From positions 1-39,427 of the forward strand of contig MU623561.1 in assembly GCA_025201765.1 (NCBI GenBank): a stretch of DNA of 39,427 nt. Reading direction: 5' to 3'. The position numbers were made by a program, and so were the translations under genes. Below are positions 10,906 to 24,599 of the stretch, one piece after another. The stretch's first letter is position 1. Each line of letters opens with the position of its first letter. Source of the DNA: Daldinia sp. FL1419 (taxonomy: Eukaryota; Ascomycota; Sordariomycetes; Xylariales; Hypoxylaceae). The notes under the pieces are model-generated. The model saw only the letters and a program-made list of their open reading frames with translations, had not been told where the DNA came from and did not search any database.

Positions 10906-11639
10906 TATAACATTATTATTATAAATGAATATAGTTTTAAAATAAATTTAATTAAGTAAATAATAAGGTTTATAGATATGCTTTTTTTAATTTAAATAAC
11001 TAAAAAAAAAGTTTGTTGTAGGTATCCCTTGGGAAGGTCCCTAAAGGGTTATTAAAAGCTTTAAATAATTAAAAACCTTATTTAATTATTATAATTAATT
11101 AAATATTTTAATTTATAAAATTTTTTTTTGCATTTATATTTCATTTCTTTTTTATTCTTTTCCAACACTTTTTTCTTCTGTAAATTATTATAAATTATAA
11201 TAATTATTTATTAACTTAAATTCCTATATAATAGGAAGATTTATTACCCATTAAATCAAATTTATAATTTATTTAATTAAATTTATAATCTTTTAAATCA
11301 TTAAATTTTTTTTTATATAAACCTTTAATCATTAATTATAATAAATTAAAACCTAAGGTTTAAATTGTAATTACATTTTAAATAAGTCAAATATAATGTT
11401 ATTTTCAATATTGCCTTATAGAATTGCATCTTATACCCTTTTTTCTTTAATATTTTATAAATTAATAAAATAGTAAAATCAAATATATATATATATTATT
11501 TACCTATAATTACCTATCCTATAAATTATTATTATTTATTTGATAATTTAGAATTTTTATTTAAAAATAATATAATAAATTATTATAAAAATTATTTTAT
11601 AATTAATCTTAATTTAATCCTATTAGTAATCCTAATAGT
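10906..11639. other. AT-rich stretch without recognisable gene
   Basis: Nothing coding is visible. A short less-AT island (GGTATCCCTTGGGAAGG and CCCTAAAGGG, about 11020-11055) contains two small palindromes. A minor pyrimidine-rich patch lies near 11150. E1 homology is not seen here, so E1 may be truncated or displaced. Confidence 0.4.
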
Positions 11640-12115
11640 TATAAGTTAGAATTATTTTAAAAATCATCTTCTAAATAACTATTAATTAATTTAATTTATA
11701 ATTTTATATGAAATTCATTTTAAAAATTATTCTTTAAATAATTTTTAATTAATCTAACTTATAATTCCATATGAAATTCATTTTAAAGGTTATTTTCTAA
11801 ATAACCTTTAATTAATTTAATCTATAATTCTATATAAAACTTATCTTAAAAGTTATTCTTCAAATAACCTTTAATTAATCCAACTTATAATTCCATATAA
11901 AATTTATTTTAAAAATTGTTTTTTAAATAACCCTTAACTAATCTAGCCTATAGTTTTATATGAAACTTATTTTAAAGGTTATTTTTTAAATAATTATTAA
12001 CTAATTTAACTTATAATCCTATTTAAAGCTTATTTTAAAAATTATCCTCTAAATAATATTTAATTAATTTGTAATTCCATATGAAGCTCATCTTAAAAAT
12101 TGCTTATCTAATTAT
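11640..12115. repeat. 62-bp minisatellite with a hairpin in each unit
   Basis: About seven and a half tandem units with a period near 62 bp. Each has TTTTAAAGGTTATTTT, TAAATAACCTTTAATTAAT and TATAATTCCATATGAAA or RIP versions of them. The best unit (about 11780-11815) contains a perfect 11-bp inverted repeat, AAAGGTTATTT and AAATAACCTTT, around TCT. No spacer of unique sequence separates the units. Confidence 0.85.
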
Positions 12116-13600
12116 AATCCTATTAGGAGACCATATGGTGGTCAAGGTGTTTATATTATTTATTAGCCTTTTCCAATTTATTAATAGACTTTTGATAAAT
12201 TACTTTCCTAATATATAAGTAATCTTTATAATTATTTTATTTTAAAATAAAATATAATTATTAAAAAGAAATTTAATAAAATATTAATAATTAAAAAAAT
12301 AATTTATTATTTATATTATTAATAAATATAATTTAATATTATATTTATTATTAATAATATTTATAATAAATATTATATTAAAAATAATAAAAAATAATAT
12401 AATAAATCATTCTTTTTTTTAATAATAAATTCTTTAGATTTTAAATTTATCCCTATTTACCTCCCATTATTTTCATTATTAAAAAAATAATTTATTATTT
12501 ATATATATATTAATATAAATATTTTTATTATATATATTAATTATTATTTTTAAAAGAATAAGGAAATTAACATTATTATTTAAATTTATAATTTATAATA
12601 TAAATATTAAAGTTATATAATTTATTTCTTATAAAATATTAATAAAATATATAATAAACTCCCCCTACTCCCTAAACATTTAAATATAATAATCTTTCAT
12701 TTACATAAATCTAAAACTACACTATAAATAACCCACTAATTTTAGATATAATTCTGTGTATGAAAGTATATAATTCAAAAATAATTAATTTATTTTATTA
12801 TTAATTATCCTAAATATTATAATTTAATTATTAATTAAAAAAATTTAAATTAGTTATTAAATAATATATTTATATTTAATTATTTAAATATTAATAAATT
12901 AAATAATTTAATAAATATTATTGTACAAGGTCTAATAATAAATTAATTAATATAAAATAATAATATTTATAATAACGTTGTTATATTAAATATATTGTTT
13001 AATATGCCTAAAATGGATTTTTTTTATGGAGAGGTAAATTGTTAAAATGAATCTAACAATACAATATTATTAAAGCATTATAATCCCTATGAAATTTATT
13101 AGATATTTATGCCTTTTTTTATAGGATCTTTTTGAATGAATTTAATTAAATTTAAGTACTTTTTTTTTTTTGCTTTACCTTATATCTTAATAAGTTAATT
13201 GATTTTATAGAACTAAAATAGTATTTAATTGAATATTAAAATTATATAAGCCTTATTATATATTGGAATAATAGATGATTTATTAAATATTATATTTTTT
13301 TATATATTATTTTAAATATATTTATGCGTAAATAGGTTAGGGAATGTATTAAGTTTTATATATTAAAAAATTATTTAATTTTTATTATAAAAAAAGAATT
13401 TTAATAAATTCTTAATAATTTTAATAAATTAAAAATTTAAATATTTTTTAATTAAATATTATAATATATTAATATATTAAAAGGAATGTAATTATATTAA
13501 TATTAATATTATAAAGAATGTAAAATATATGTGTATTATTTAGGTATATTAATTATTTTTATAATTTTAATATTAACTAATTATTATTAATGGAATTTAT
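12116..13600. other. AT-rich stretch without recognisable gene
   Basis: Very low sequence complexity. The start keeps GGAGACCATATGGTGGTC (about 12126-12144), a small palindrome around CCATATGG. Around 12697-12772 an imperfect inverted pair (CTTTCAT...ATCTAAAA and TTTTAGAT...ATGAAAG) could fold. No open frame or motif worth naming. Confidence 0.4.
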
Positions 13601-13604
13601 ATTA

Positions 13605-13900
13605 GTATATACTTGATTTTGAAGTTTGGAAAGAAGTTGATAAATCTTGTTATATGGCAATGTTATAAAGGTTATTTTGAAAAAATTTCTATATTATTAC
13701 TTAATATTTTTATTTAAGGATTATATTATTTGGAAAAATTGTATTAGTGAAAAGATATAATTCTATGGATTGGTAGCATTGGTTTAAATGGTAGGGTTAT
13801 AATTCTGATTATAATTACGGTTTGGATTGGTTTAAATCCAATTTTGAAGCTGAGATAATTAAAGAAAGTTATGCTTATTTTGTTAAGGTATAAGGTTATT
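13605..13900 (+). pseudogene. Coding ghost, product unknown
   Basis: This stretch is almost without C but keeps many G, as if only the plus strand lost C. One plus frame reads in protein-like fashion, with Trp-, Asp- and Tyr-rich runs such as LDFEVWKEVDKSCYMAML and, further on, YNYGLDWFKSNFEAEI. The few stops fall where Gln or Arg codons fit. I cannot assign a domain. It could be part of a retroelement polyprotein. Confidence 0.3.
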
Positions 13901-16900
13901 ATATTATTATTATAAATTTATTCCCTAAAATTATTAAATATAAAAATAATAATAATCCACTTAATTTTAATCTTTTAATTATTAAAATTATATAAGATTA
14001 ATTAAATTACATTATTAATTATTATTAAAAATATTATTATACATTAATTTATTATTTAAAAATAAATAAAAAGAAAATGAAGATTGTTATAAAAAGAAGG
14101 GAATCCCCACCTAAACCTAAATGTTACTTTAACTTCCTTAAAGAACTAAAAGGTAAAATTAAATTAATTAAATTGGAAGGGAAAAAGTGATAATCTTTTA
14201 AATTAATTAAAAATAATTTTATTTTAAATTAATATAATTAATTAATATTATTATATTAATTAAAAACTATTAATATATTATTTTATATTAATATATAAAT
14301 TATTATTAAATATATTATTAAATATTATAGTAAAGAAGAAAAATTAATTAAGATATTTATTGAAATATTTGTTAAAATTTTATTATATATTTTAAATAAA
14401 AATTTAATATTATTATTTATATTAAAAATAATAAATAAATTAATTAAGAAAAAAAATTATTATGTTTAAGAAATTTGTTATATATTATTTGGTTTTCTTT
14501 TTTAAATTAATAATTAAATTTATTAATATATGGATTATTATTCCCCTAATATTTATTTTAAATCTATTAATATATAAATTGGGGATAAATATCTGTTATT
14601 CTTAAATATATATGAAAAATATTTCAGGTGTTTAAAAATTATAAAAAATGTATTGTATTTTAAATTTTTAGAGTAATGGAATTTTATATTATAAAATCTT
14701 AAAAGATGGGTATTGTAATAATATCTTATAAGATCCTATATGTTGGTGTATTTCTTATAATATAAGTTTATTTGTAATTATTTTTAGTTTCAAGATTTTT
14801 GTTATATAAAATTAATATTAAATTATTTTTATTATGATTATGTAGAATCTTTTTCTTTGGAGGATTAGAGTTTTAGATATATATAAGGATATACTTCCAA
14901 TATTAATAAGTCCATTAATATCTGAATAATTATTATAAAAATATAATTAAATCTAATTAAGAACCCAAAGAAGATGTGGAAGATAAATTTAAATATAATT
15001 AAATAAAAATAAATATTATATTAAAAAATTAATAAGAATTAATATATATAATCCTAAAATTAAATCCTACATAAAAAGAATTAAATTTTTTAAATTAATA
15101 AAATATTAATTTAAATTATAATTAATTAACTTATATTAATTAATATTAAAATTTATTTTTTTTGTTTAATTATTAAAAAAAATTGCAAAAATAAATTTGG
15201 GATGATTTTAATATTGCTTAATTAGTTTTGAAAATTTAAGATATTTTAAATAAAAGATAATATATAATTTATAACATAATAATAGGCCATTATTAAAAAA
15301 TTAAAAAAATGATATAATATTATTGTTACTTTATATTTAACTTAATAAAAAAAAGGAACTAATAAATCCTACTTTATTAACATCTTTTTTTTACATTTAC
15401 AAACAATTATTTTACCTTAGAAATCCTCTGTTATATAAATTGTACCTATTAATGTAATTAATAATCTTATTATGGGATAAATTTTATATTTAATTTTATA
15501 TTTCTTAATTAAATAAACTTATTAATTTATAATTAATAATTCATTAATATTAAAGGTAATATAATATTTTTTCAAAAGTATCCATTATTTAATAATTAAT
15601 AAAAAAAATATATTTAAATTTTAAATTTTTAGTTAAATAAATAGGTGTTTAAATAAGATTTTCTTATATTATTATAATAAATATTTTAAAGAATTAAATA
15701 TAATTATTATTAATAATTTCTTTTAATTACTCCCAATTTTACAAAAATTATTATTTATATTAAATAATATTTTAAAATTAAATAAAATTATTAAAAGAAA
15801 TATTTATTAATTATTTATATATTTTATTTTTTTAAATATTATATTATATTAGTAAAATAAAGAACAAATTATTTTTAAAGTAGTTTTTAAAGAGTTTTAT
15901 ACAAGTAAAATATTAATTATATTATAGGAATTATTAAATTCTTAATATATAATAAAGTTTATTTTAATAAAGATTAAATGATTTATTAAGGTTTTATAAA
16001 TATATTCTTTAAAAAAATAAATAAATAAGTATAATTAAAAATATATATTAAATTTAATTGCCTTTATAATTTATATTAATATAATAAATAATAAAAATAA
16101 AATAATAAAAATAAAATTTCAAATTATTAAAAATTTATTTAAAATTTTCCCCATTTATATTAAATATAAAATTATGGTAATTTAGAATATTTAAAATTAA
16201 ATAGGTTTGGTTAATGGTATATAAAATCATATTTATAATATATTATAAATTAAAAGAATTAATATAAATTAGAACTTTTTAAAAATTATAATAATTATTT
16301 TTAATAAATATAAAAATCCTCCTTTTATTTTTGTTAATAATAATAAATTACAGAATAATCATAAAAACCCCATTATTTTAATTAAATATATACACCAAAA
16401 ATTTAACCTTTAAGAAATAACCTATATTAAAATATAATTTCTTTTAATAATCTCCTATACTATTATTATTTATAAATTATAAAGTTTTATTTTAAAATAA
16501 ATCATTTATAATATCTTTAAACATAAATTTATTTTTAATCTATCATATATTATAATATTATAAGTATTAAATTTATTAAATTTAATATTTAATTATTTAT
16601 TTAATTATAACTATATATATCATAAAATTCCAATATTTCTAATATAAATAAAGTTTAATAATAATAAATAAAGATAATAATAATAATTAAATGAACCATT
16701 ATATATATTTAATTTATAATTAATATAAATAAGTATTTAATAAATTTATTATTTATAAAATATTTAATAAAGAATTATTATTTATTATATAATTATAATA
16801 TTAATATAAACAAATAAAACTATAAATATTTTAAAATAAGATAAATATATTTATTTATTATGGAAGTCTTATTTTTATTATTTATTTTTATTATCTTTAT

Positions 16901-17639
16901 CTTTTTTAATTAATTTATTTTATTAAATTATTTTAATATTCTTTATTCTTATATTTAAAAGGTCTAAAGATATAAATAATATAATAATGGAAATCTAACA
17001 CTTTAAATATAATATTAAATATCCAATTTTATTACAATTTATTTAATTTTAGAATTAAAGTATCAAATATAATTTAATTTATTATCCTATTTATATTATA
17101 ATAGGTAACATATGATTTAACCATCCCAAACCTTATTTTACCAAAAGGAAAAATTATAATTTAACATTTATCTTCCATCTTATAAATGATATTTTTTATA
17201 ATAAACAATATTACTTTTATATATTTAATTATATAAATTATAAGTTTTTATTATAAATATTTAAATAATAAAAAATTTCTAATTTAATATTAATTAAATA
17301 CCTTATTATAATTTCTTTTTGTAATTAGGTATTTTTCTATAACAATATTCTTTAAATATAAAACAATTTAATAATCCATTAAATTCATAAATATATTCAA
17401 AATATATTTTTATTATTAATTTATAAAATAATAATTATTTAGAATATTTCTTATTAAATAACAAAATTTATTACTGTTTTTAAAAAGGTTTACATTATTT
17501 TTATTAATAAATAAAATTAATTTAAAAAAAAATTAGAATATAATAATATGTTTTAATTAAAATAAATAATATATTAATTTATAATATAAATAAGTTATTT
17601 ATATTATATAAAAATATTTATTAATAATTTAATTATAAA
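13901..17639. other. Long AT-rich stretch without recognisable gene
   Basis: Nearly pure A+T with sparse, scattered G or C. A weak plus-strand protein-like patch lies at 14580-14930, with no motif. Nothing else coding, repeated or structured stands out by eye. I cannot exclude heavily mutated transposon sequence. Confidence 0.4.
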
Positions 17640-17875
17640 TATTTTATTAGGATATTAAAATTAATTAATGACTAGTTTTTTTGGACTGATCACTTTGCAA
17701 CCAGTTAGCTTTTCAAGATCAATTGGCTCCACTCTATAAATATCAATTTAATATTGAATAATAAATATAATTTTTATATATAAAATAATATATTTTAAAT
17801 TTATATATATTTATAATTTTAATAATTTATTTTATTATTATAATATATAAATATTAATAATATTAAATTAGTATA
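17640..17875. other. Small less-AT island beside a lone LTR
   Basis: About 17667-17740 keeps mixed bases (GACTGATCACTTTGCAACC, then CAATTGGCTCCACTC) in an otherwise AT-only setting. I do not recognise it. Its retention of both C and G suggests that it is younger or escaped mutation. Confidence 0.3.
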
Positions 17876-18271
17876 GAGCAATTAGATCATAAATACTACC
17901 CTATAGAAACCCTATTAACCTCCTTAAAACTAAACCCTCCAGGTCTCCGTAGCTCTTTTGGATATAAATAGGCTTTAGAGAATTATCTTTCTTATCTAAT
18001 CAAAAAAGGCTTATAAGGTTCTATAACTCAATTTCTTCATAAAATCTTTGTATAATAATATAATCTTTTACTCCTCTCCTTTAAAAATATCTTTTTAAAA
18101 TACACTACCATTAATAAACAATTACATATATCTATTCTTCTACCCAATTATTTCAATACCTTTTTCAAAATATAATCACCTTATATCTTCTAACTTATAT
18201 AACCTTTGGTTTATTATAAGTTAATTAAAGTGCAAGATATATCCTACAAAAACTATTAAAATTCCTATTTA
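17876..18271 (-). mobile_element. Lone LTR of the E family, reversed
   Basis: Reverse complement of the E3 LTR in the same block order: CTACCCTATAGAAACCCTATTAACC, then CTTTTGGATATAAATAGG, the AATATCTTTTTAAAAT block, and the end ATTCCTATTTA. About 23 extra bases (around 17930-17953) interrupt it compared with E3. No E-type internal sequence is seen on either side, so it looks like a solo LTR. Confidence 0.75.
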
Positions 18272-18299
18272 ATATATAGGCCTTTAAAAATTAATTCTT

Positions 18300-18470
18300 G
18301 GTGGTTGTATGACTTATGTGCCTTAACATGGCATACTACACCTAAGAAGTACTTATGTATCTATTATTATATAAGGATAGGTTTCCCACCTATCCTTATA
18401 TAATAATAGATACATAAGTACTTCTTAGATATAATATGCCATATTAAAGTATATAAATCATATAACCACC
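18300..18470. mobile_element. 171-bp palindromic foldback element
   Basis: The whole element is one inverted repeat. The inner arms 18343-18382 and 18388-18427 are a perfect 40-bp match around the loop TTCCC. The outer arms, from GGTGGTTGTATGACTTATG on the left and AAATCATATAACCACC on the right, differ only by C/T and G/A. The transcript or single strand would form an 83-bp hairpin. No coding capacity, and no clear target duplication. A half copy lies at 1863-1942. Confidence 0.85.
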
Positions 18471-19589
18471 ACTTACTCTATTTTCTTTTTACAATTATAT
18501 TATAAACCTAATATCTAACTCTTACTTTACCCATTCCTTTAATTACAAATTAATTTAATTATTCTTTATTAATGTTTATATAGCCTTATTTAGGGATACC
18601 TTCATTATAATATTTGTAAGATTATATGTATTATAGATCCATTAAATATTATTAATTTTTTAATTCTTATATAATTGTTATAAGATTATTAAATTAATTA
18701 TTAATTTTTTTTATTAATATTGCTTATTTAGATAAGGTATTGGTATAAGGAAAAGGAATTTATATATAAAATTAATAAAGCCTTAGGTAGTAAAAGGTAT
18801 TTTAAAATGGTATTAATTATATAGTAAACGATATATTTAATATTAAAATTTTGGATCATTTTGTAGATTTTGTTAATGAATATATTTTAGGTAATATATT
18901 TATATTTAATGGATAATCAATGAATGATATTATTAGTAATTTAGATTTTATTATTTTAATTAATTAATTCTTTATTACCTAATATAATGATATAATTAAT
19001 TTATAAATTTAAATTTTTATTATTTACAAATAAATTATTAATAAAGATATATAAATATAAATTTTAGGGATTTAAGTTAATATAATTAAATTTTTATATT
19101 TGGTTATTTATTTATTATTTAATTTGGGTATTAAAGGTTTTTATTTTTTTAGGGTTTAATTTTAAGTATTAGGTTATTGTTGAATCATTGAAGGCTGTTT
19201 TAGGTTGGTAAATGGAAGAGATGTACGCTTTTTATGCCCATTATTTTATGAATTTTTTAATTATATCTAATAATTTTATATTTAATTATTCAAATTTTTT
19301 GGTTTATTCTTTTTATATAATAATTATATTATAATTTTCTTTATAAATAATAAAATATAAGTTATTAAAATCTTCAATTTTGATATCCAATATTTTTTAG
19401 GGATATATCTTAATTCTGATTTTAATGAATACCTTATTTTCTATTATTAGAAATTTTATAATATTAATATTTAAAATATTATTTATTTAAAGATTTATAA
19501 TTTTAAATAAAATTATATTTATTATTAATAAATATAAATTAAATATTAATAACCTTATATTAAATTCTTATTAATAATAATATAAATAA
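18471..19589. other. Coding-like but unassigned retroelement remnant
   Basis: On the plus strand around 18730-18960 one frame reads protein-like (for example LDHFVDFVNEYILGNIFIFN). The segment also falls between other parts of the minus-strand Copia-like element F. I could not fit it to a reverse transcriptase motif with confidence on either strand. A G-retaining patch at 19170-19250 also remains unexplained. Confidence 0.3.
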
Positions 19590-19745
19590 ATTTTAAATTA
19601 ATATATCCCTAATTTAATTAAATTATATAATAATTTAATAATATATAATAACATTTTTTCAGGATATTTACTTTTTAATTCTATTAATAATTATACAAAT
19701 ATTATCTATTATATGGATATTTTAAATTGGGTATATGTTATAATA
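19590..19745 (-). pseudogene. Possible RNase H region of Copia-like element F
   Basis: The minus-strand frame reads NIHIIDNICIIINRIKK, then ISxKNVIIYYxIIIxFN and IRDI, with x for stops. The spacing resembles the Copia segment that begins with TRPDI, continues with a Val/Asn-rich helix and ends in RYLKGTRD. Only the pattern is kept, not the residues. The position, downstream of the protease of F once E3 is removed, fits. This is an inference from a weak match. Confidence 0.4.
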
Positions 19746-19843
19746 ATATCTTTTATTATAATTTTTATATTTTAATATTGGAAAATTGAAGTTAAAATTA
19801 AAATAAAACATTAATTTACCCTTTAAATAATAAAGGTATATAT

Positions 19844-20237
19844 TAAACAGGAGCTCAAATAGCTCCTGCAAGATATACCCTATACTTCAACTAACCCATA
19901 GCAAGCCAAAGATTATATAAATTAGAGGATATAAGGTGTCTATATCTTAAGAAAGGGAATAAATTAATCAAATAGAAGAATAGATATAAATAACTACTTA
20001 CCAATAATAACACATTTTAGGAAGATATTTTTAAAGAAGAGATTGAAAATATATATTTTCATATAAAAATTTTATAAAAACAATTTCTAAAGAATTATAT
20101 AAAATTTAAACTAATTAGGTAAAAAAATAACTTTTAAAGACCTATTTATATCCAAAAGAGTTATAAACCTTAAAAAAGGGGAATTAATAAGGTCCTTCAA
20201 AGTAGTTTTTATTATTTAATTACATTACCCTAATTCA
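19844..20237 (+). repeat. E3 left LTR
   Basis: 394 bp. It begins TAAACAGGAGCTCAAATAGC, where AGGAGCT and AGCTCCT form an inverted pair, and ends ACATTACCCTAATTCA. Its differences from the right LTR are overwhelmingly transitions. Confidence 0.9.
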
Positions 20238-21019
20238 AAGTTTCCCAGAGTTGATAATATTGAATCTTTAATAAGTTAATTTTAATAAAAAAATCAGAAA
20301 AATTGTATACCCAAATTATAATTAAACTAATTAAATACCATATAAATTAAAACAAAAAAAAGAAAGAAATCCAAATTCTTTAAGTTTCTTAATTATTATT
20401 AATTTTTAAATGTTTTTTATCTTTATTAAATATTTATTGGTCTTGTTTGTATATTTGTTTAGTTGATCAATCCTCATTTAGCTATATACAATCAAAAGTT
20501 TATTTAAATATTTCCTATCCTAATTAATTTAATAATATGTTTGGTTGTAATTTAATTATTAAATTTATTAACATTTTTTCAGGTTATATATATAGATTAG
20601 GTCCTTATTTTTCAAAGTAAGTGATTTGTTACAATCTATATGTTATATAATTGTTCAATTATAGGTCTTTTAAAATATCATTTTTGTTTAAAATTGGTTC
20701 TAATATACGCTTATTATTTGTCCTCATCCTAATCAATTTGTTCTTAAGTAAATAGATAGTTTTATCAGCTCCTGATATTATCTTTTAGGGTACCTACTTT
20801 AATGATAAATCATTTTCAATTATTTCAAAAATTTTGATAACTGCTACTACTAATGTTACTCTTAATATGAAATTGTTAATTATTTATATTACTATTAATT
20901 CAACTAATGATTTCATATAATTATCAAATTTTTTGTAATAGTTATTATTTTTGGCTATAATAATTAACTCTTGCAGTTTATATTTAATCATATATAATAT
21001 ATAAATATATCAAAATTTA

Positions 21020-21960
21020 TAAATTTAATTATCTCTTTGAATGACTAAAGGTATCATATATAGCTCCTTAAGAATAAATTTTCTTAGCTTTTGAAATATT
21101 ATTGCCATCTACTTTCTGATACAATTGACTCATTACTCTAATCTTTAATAAATTAAATCAAAAACTTTTAAATAATATTTTTTCAAAATATAAATTATAA
21201 GAAAAAAATAATTCTAATTATGAGTCTTTATTATTTGTATACGTTTTAGATTAAATAAATCTATATATATTAATAAAAACAATATTTAAATTCTTTATTA
21301 TATAATTTTTAAAATAATTGAATTAAAATTTTTTTAGAATTATAACTTAAAATTTATATTAATTCCTTTTTATAAAACACTCCCTAATCAAATATATTGC
21401 ATATAATTAGCTCTTAAAAAGCCATAATATAAAAATTATTTAATTATTGTTTTTTAATATATAATTATAAAATTTATATTAATATTAATAATAAATTATT
21501 ATATTAATAATTCATATTAATCTTTAATAATATTATAATATTTTTAATTAATTAATTAAATATTGGTATAAAGTCTTTTATCTTTTTAGTACTTATATCT
21601 AATTAAGGAAATAGATTCTTATAATTAATTAATTTATTATACTTAATTAAATATATAATATTTATTAATATTTGTAATAATTTAATCATTTTGTTTTGAA
21701 TAGTAAGGATTTTTGAAATTAATAATGAATTGATTATATTGTTGATTTGATAATAATTTAATAATAATTTAACGTTGTAGGGTACTATTGAACTGATAAT
21801 GATTTGTAACAACGATATTAATACCAAATGTGTGCTGTAAGAATCGCCTTGATCTAATTAAGTAGAATATAATCTCAAATAAGTGAAAATTGTGTTGTAG
21901 AGGAAAAGAGGTGAAAGAGTACTAATGGTAGAAAGATGGTAATTGATACTATTTTATACT
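21020..21960 (-). pseudogene. Coding ghosts in E3 interior, product unknown
   Basis: Two minus-strand patches read protein-like. At about 21030-21135 the frame gives SQLYQKVDGNNISKAKKIYS, then a Q-type stop and AIYDTFSHSKR. At about 21600-21960 a frame containing DQGDSYSTHLVLISLL runs 74 codons from an internal Met, and is preceded by a Ser/Thr/Leu-rich stretch. I recognise no domain. They could belong to a Gag-like or other structural protein of the element. Confidence 0.35.
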
Positions 21961-22129
21961 CTAAATCTATAATTATCACTATTTAAATCAATAAATGCTT
22001 ATTAACTGCAACTATAACTTTCATATAATATGTATACTTTGAATTTATATGTAAATATTAAATAATGTATTTTAATAATTTAATTATATTAATTATAAAT
22101 AATATCTTTTATTTTAATATATTATAATT

Positions 22130-23640
22130 TAATACTATAATTTTTATCTTTCTTCTCTTTCTCTTTCTCCTTTCTTCTTCTTCCTATGGCTTATTCTTCA
22201 ATTTTTCAACTTATTCATTCTAAAATACTTTATTGTATCTAATTAGCTATCAATTAATAAATTTATAAAATATTTTCTTAATTTAAATTAATAAATATAA
22301 ATTTTTTAAATAATAATTCTATATCAATATTATTATTAATAATCAATATTTTAAATCACAATAATAACAATAAATTAAATAATTAATTTATTAATATTTT
22401 TTCATTTAATTGTACTTTTGCAATATAATTCAATTAAGTTGATAATATAGATGAATTAAAAAAATATTAAAAATCAATTATTTATATCAATAGTCCTTTC
22501 TTTGATTTCTATTATCTTGTAAATGACTTTTTCGAAACATCCTAAATACATCCTAATTAATCAGAACATCTAAATGTTCAGTTTAATAAAATTTAAGATC
22601 CTTAACAGTACTAATATTAATTACTATATTCACTAAAGAATTCTTAACAATAATTTTTAGAAAAATAATCCTTATTATTTTTATTATTTTAATATAATAT
22701 TATCACAATTATTAATTAAATAACTTATTATATATATTAATATCTGTAAAAGTAGTCCTATTAATGAATATATAACCAAAATCTTAATCAATTTTTGTTA
22801 TATAAGAGGTTTGGTAGTTTAAACATTTAATTATCTAAATAAGATTCTTTATAAACTTTACGAAAAATATTTCTAATTATCTAATTTTAAAATTTATATT
22901 AATATATAACCATTCTTTAATTACCATACTCTTCCTAATGAAGATAATTATAGGAACTATTTCTATATCATAAAGAAGTACAATCTTCAAACTTTAGAAC
23001 TTAAATTCCTTCATACATAAGCTGATCATCTCCCTCCCTTTTACAGAAATGTAACTGAAAAAAGTTCTTCAATAATAAATAAATATAACAATCGGAAGTT
23101 AGCAAGAAGAATACTTTCATCTTAAACGTAAAAAAAAAGAAAAAAAAAAGACAATAATATCGAAATATTACTATAACAAACTGATCAACGGTTTGATCAT
23201 CTGTATATATAAACTCAAAAAATAAATAAAATTAGAAAACCCAAAATAAAAAAAAAAGAATTTTTAGCCCAATATTTCATTCTTAGCCTGGGTTGTGACT
23301 ATAGTTGTAATAGGTTCCAATAAGTACTCTTTTTATTTAATTATATGTTTTATAATAATTTTTAATAAATAATTTATTCTTAACCCATCTTTTAATAATT
23401 TTGCAAAAATAAACAAATAAATAACTATTAATTACCTTAATTAACATTTATTCTTTACATAATATTTTTTCCATAACCTCTAAATTAATTTTTTAAAGAT
23501 ATTATATATATAATTATTAAAATAAATATTTATAACCTTTGTTTTTTTAATTTCTTTAAAAATTATAATATAATGTTTAATTAAATTAATAACCTTAATA
23601 ATATTAGATAAAGTAGGACTTTTACTAAGATCTCCAAATC
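22130..23640. other. E3 interior without recognisable coding signal
   Basis: It holds a TTTC/TTC pyrimidine tract at 22140-22190 and a short perfect hairpin, TGATCAA and TTGATCA around CGGT, near 23184-23201. The phrase CCTGGGTTGTGACTATAGTT near 23286 loosely resembles the reversed LTR end. Nothing else is assignable. Confidence 0.4.
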
Positions 23641-24599
23641 TCTCTCAAACAGATTTAAATTTCTTAAAATTATATAATATAAATTTAAATTTTAATTAAA
23701 TACAAATTTAATCCTAAATAATAATTCCATAAATAATAACTTCAACCTATCTCTTAATATTTTTATTAATTATCTAATACAATATATTAATAATCATATC
23801 ATTCTTAACTATTCTATATTACTTAAAAATATATTATACATCTTTAAACCATTATATTACTTCCAATCTATCAAATAAATAATAAAAATAACAATTAAAT
23901 TCAAACAAAATTAACTAATATACAATAACTACTTAAGCATTTTTATCCTAATTAAAAATATTTGTAGATATAAAAGCTACTACTATTAAATCTTAAATAA
24001 TAAGTATAAACTCTCTCAACATACATCCTATAATAACTAAATCTAGCTATTCTTACTGTACAACAATAAGTTCTATCCTAATCAATTAGATAGACAATAC
24101 ATTTTAACTTATATTAAATAACTTAATAATAAAAAGATCTTACTATAAAAATACTATAAATATTAAAAGTACTTTAAAAAGCAATGACGTACTAAACTCG
24201 GGTTAATTGGACAAAATATCCTAGATTTACTTAACTAATTGCTATATTAAAGGTACAATATAGGTAAATAATAATGGTACCTCTTTTTAAAAGGTATATC
24301 TTATAAAACAATAAACTTTAACCACAATTAACTTATTTTCTAAATAAACTGTAACAATCTTAATTCTTAATTATATATTTTTAATTTTTAATTATAAGGT
24401 TTCAACTTTATTTTATATTATTTTAAAAACTTTTAAAAAAATTATAAATATTAAAAAAACAATAACTTTAAATACACTCTATTCTCTTTATATAAATAAG
24501 CTAATTAAATTAATAAAAACTAATTCTAAAACTATTATTGCTTAATTATTAATTTCACAATAGTTATTATAGGTTAATGTAATAATTCCAATATCTTTA

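Noticed and set aside
11640..12115. CRISPR-like array
   Set aside because: The repeats are head to tail without unique spacers, and the setting is eukaryotic.
12697..12772. Small inverted-repeat element
   Set aside because: The arms match imperfectly, there is no second copy or target duplication in the window, and the AT composition makes such pairs common.
18830..18940. Possible reverse transcriptase YxDD motif on the plus strand
   Set aside because: The frame reads YILGNIFIFN, which needs an extra residue to fit the Tyr-x-Asp-Asp box, and neighbouring RT motifs are not found.
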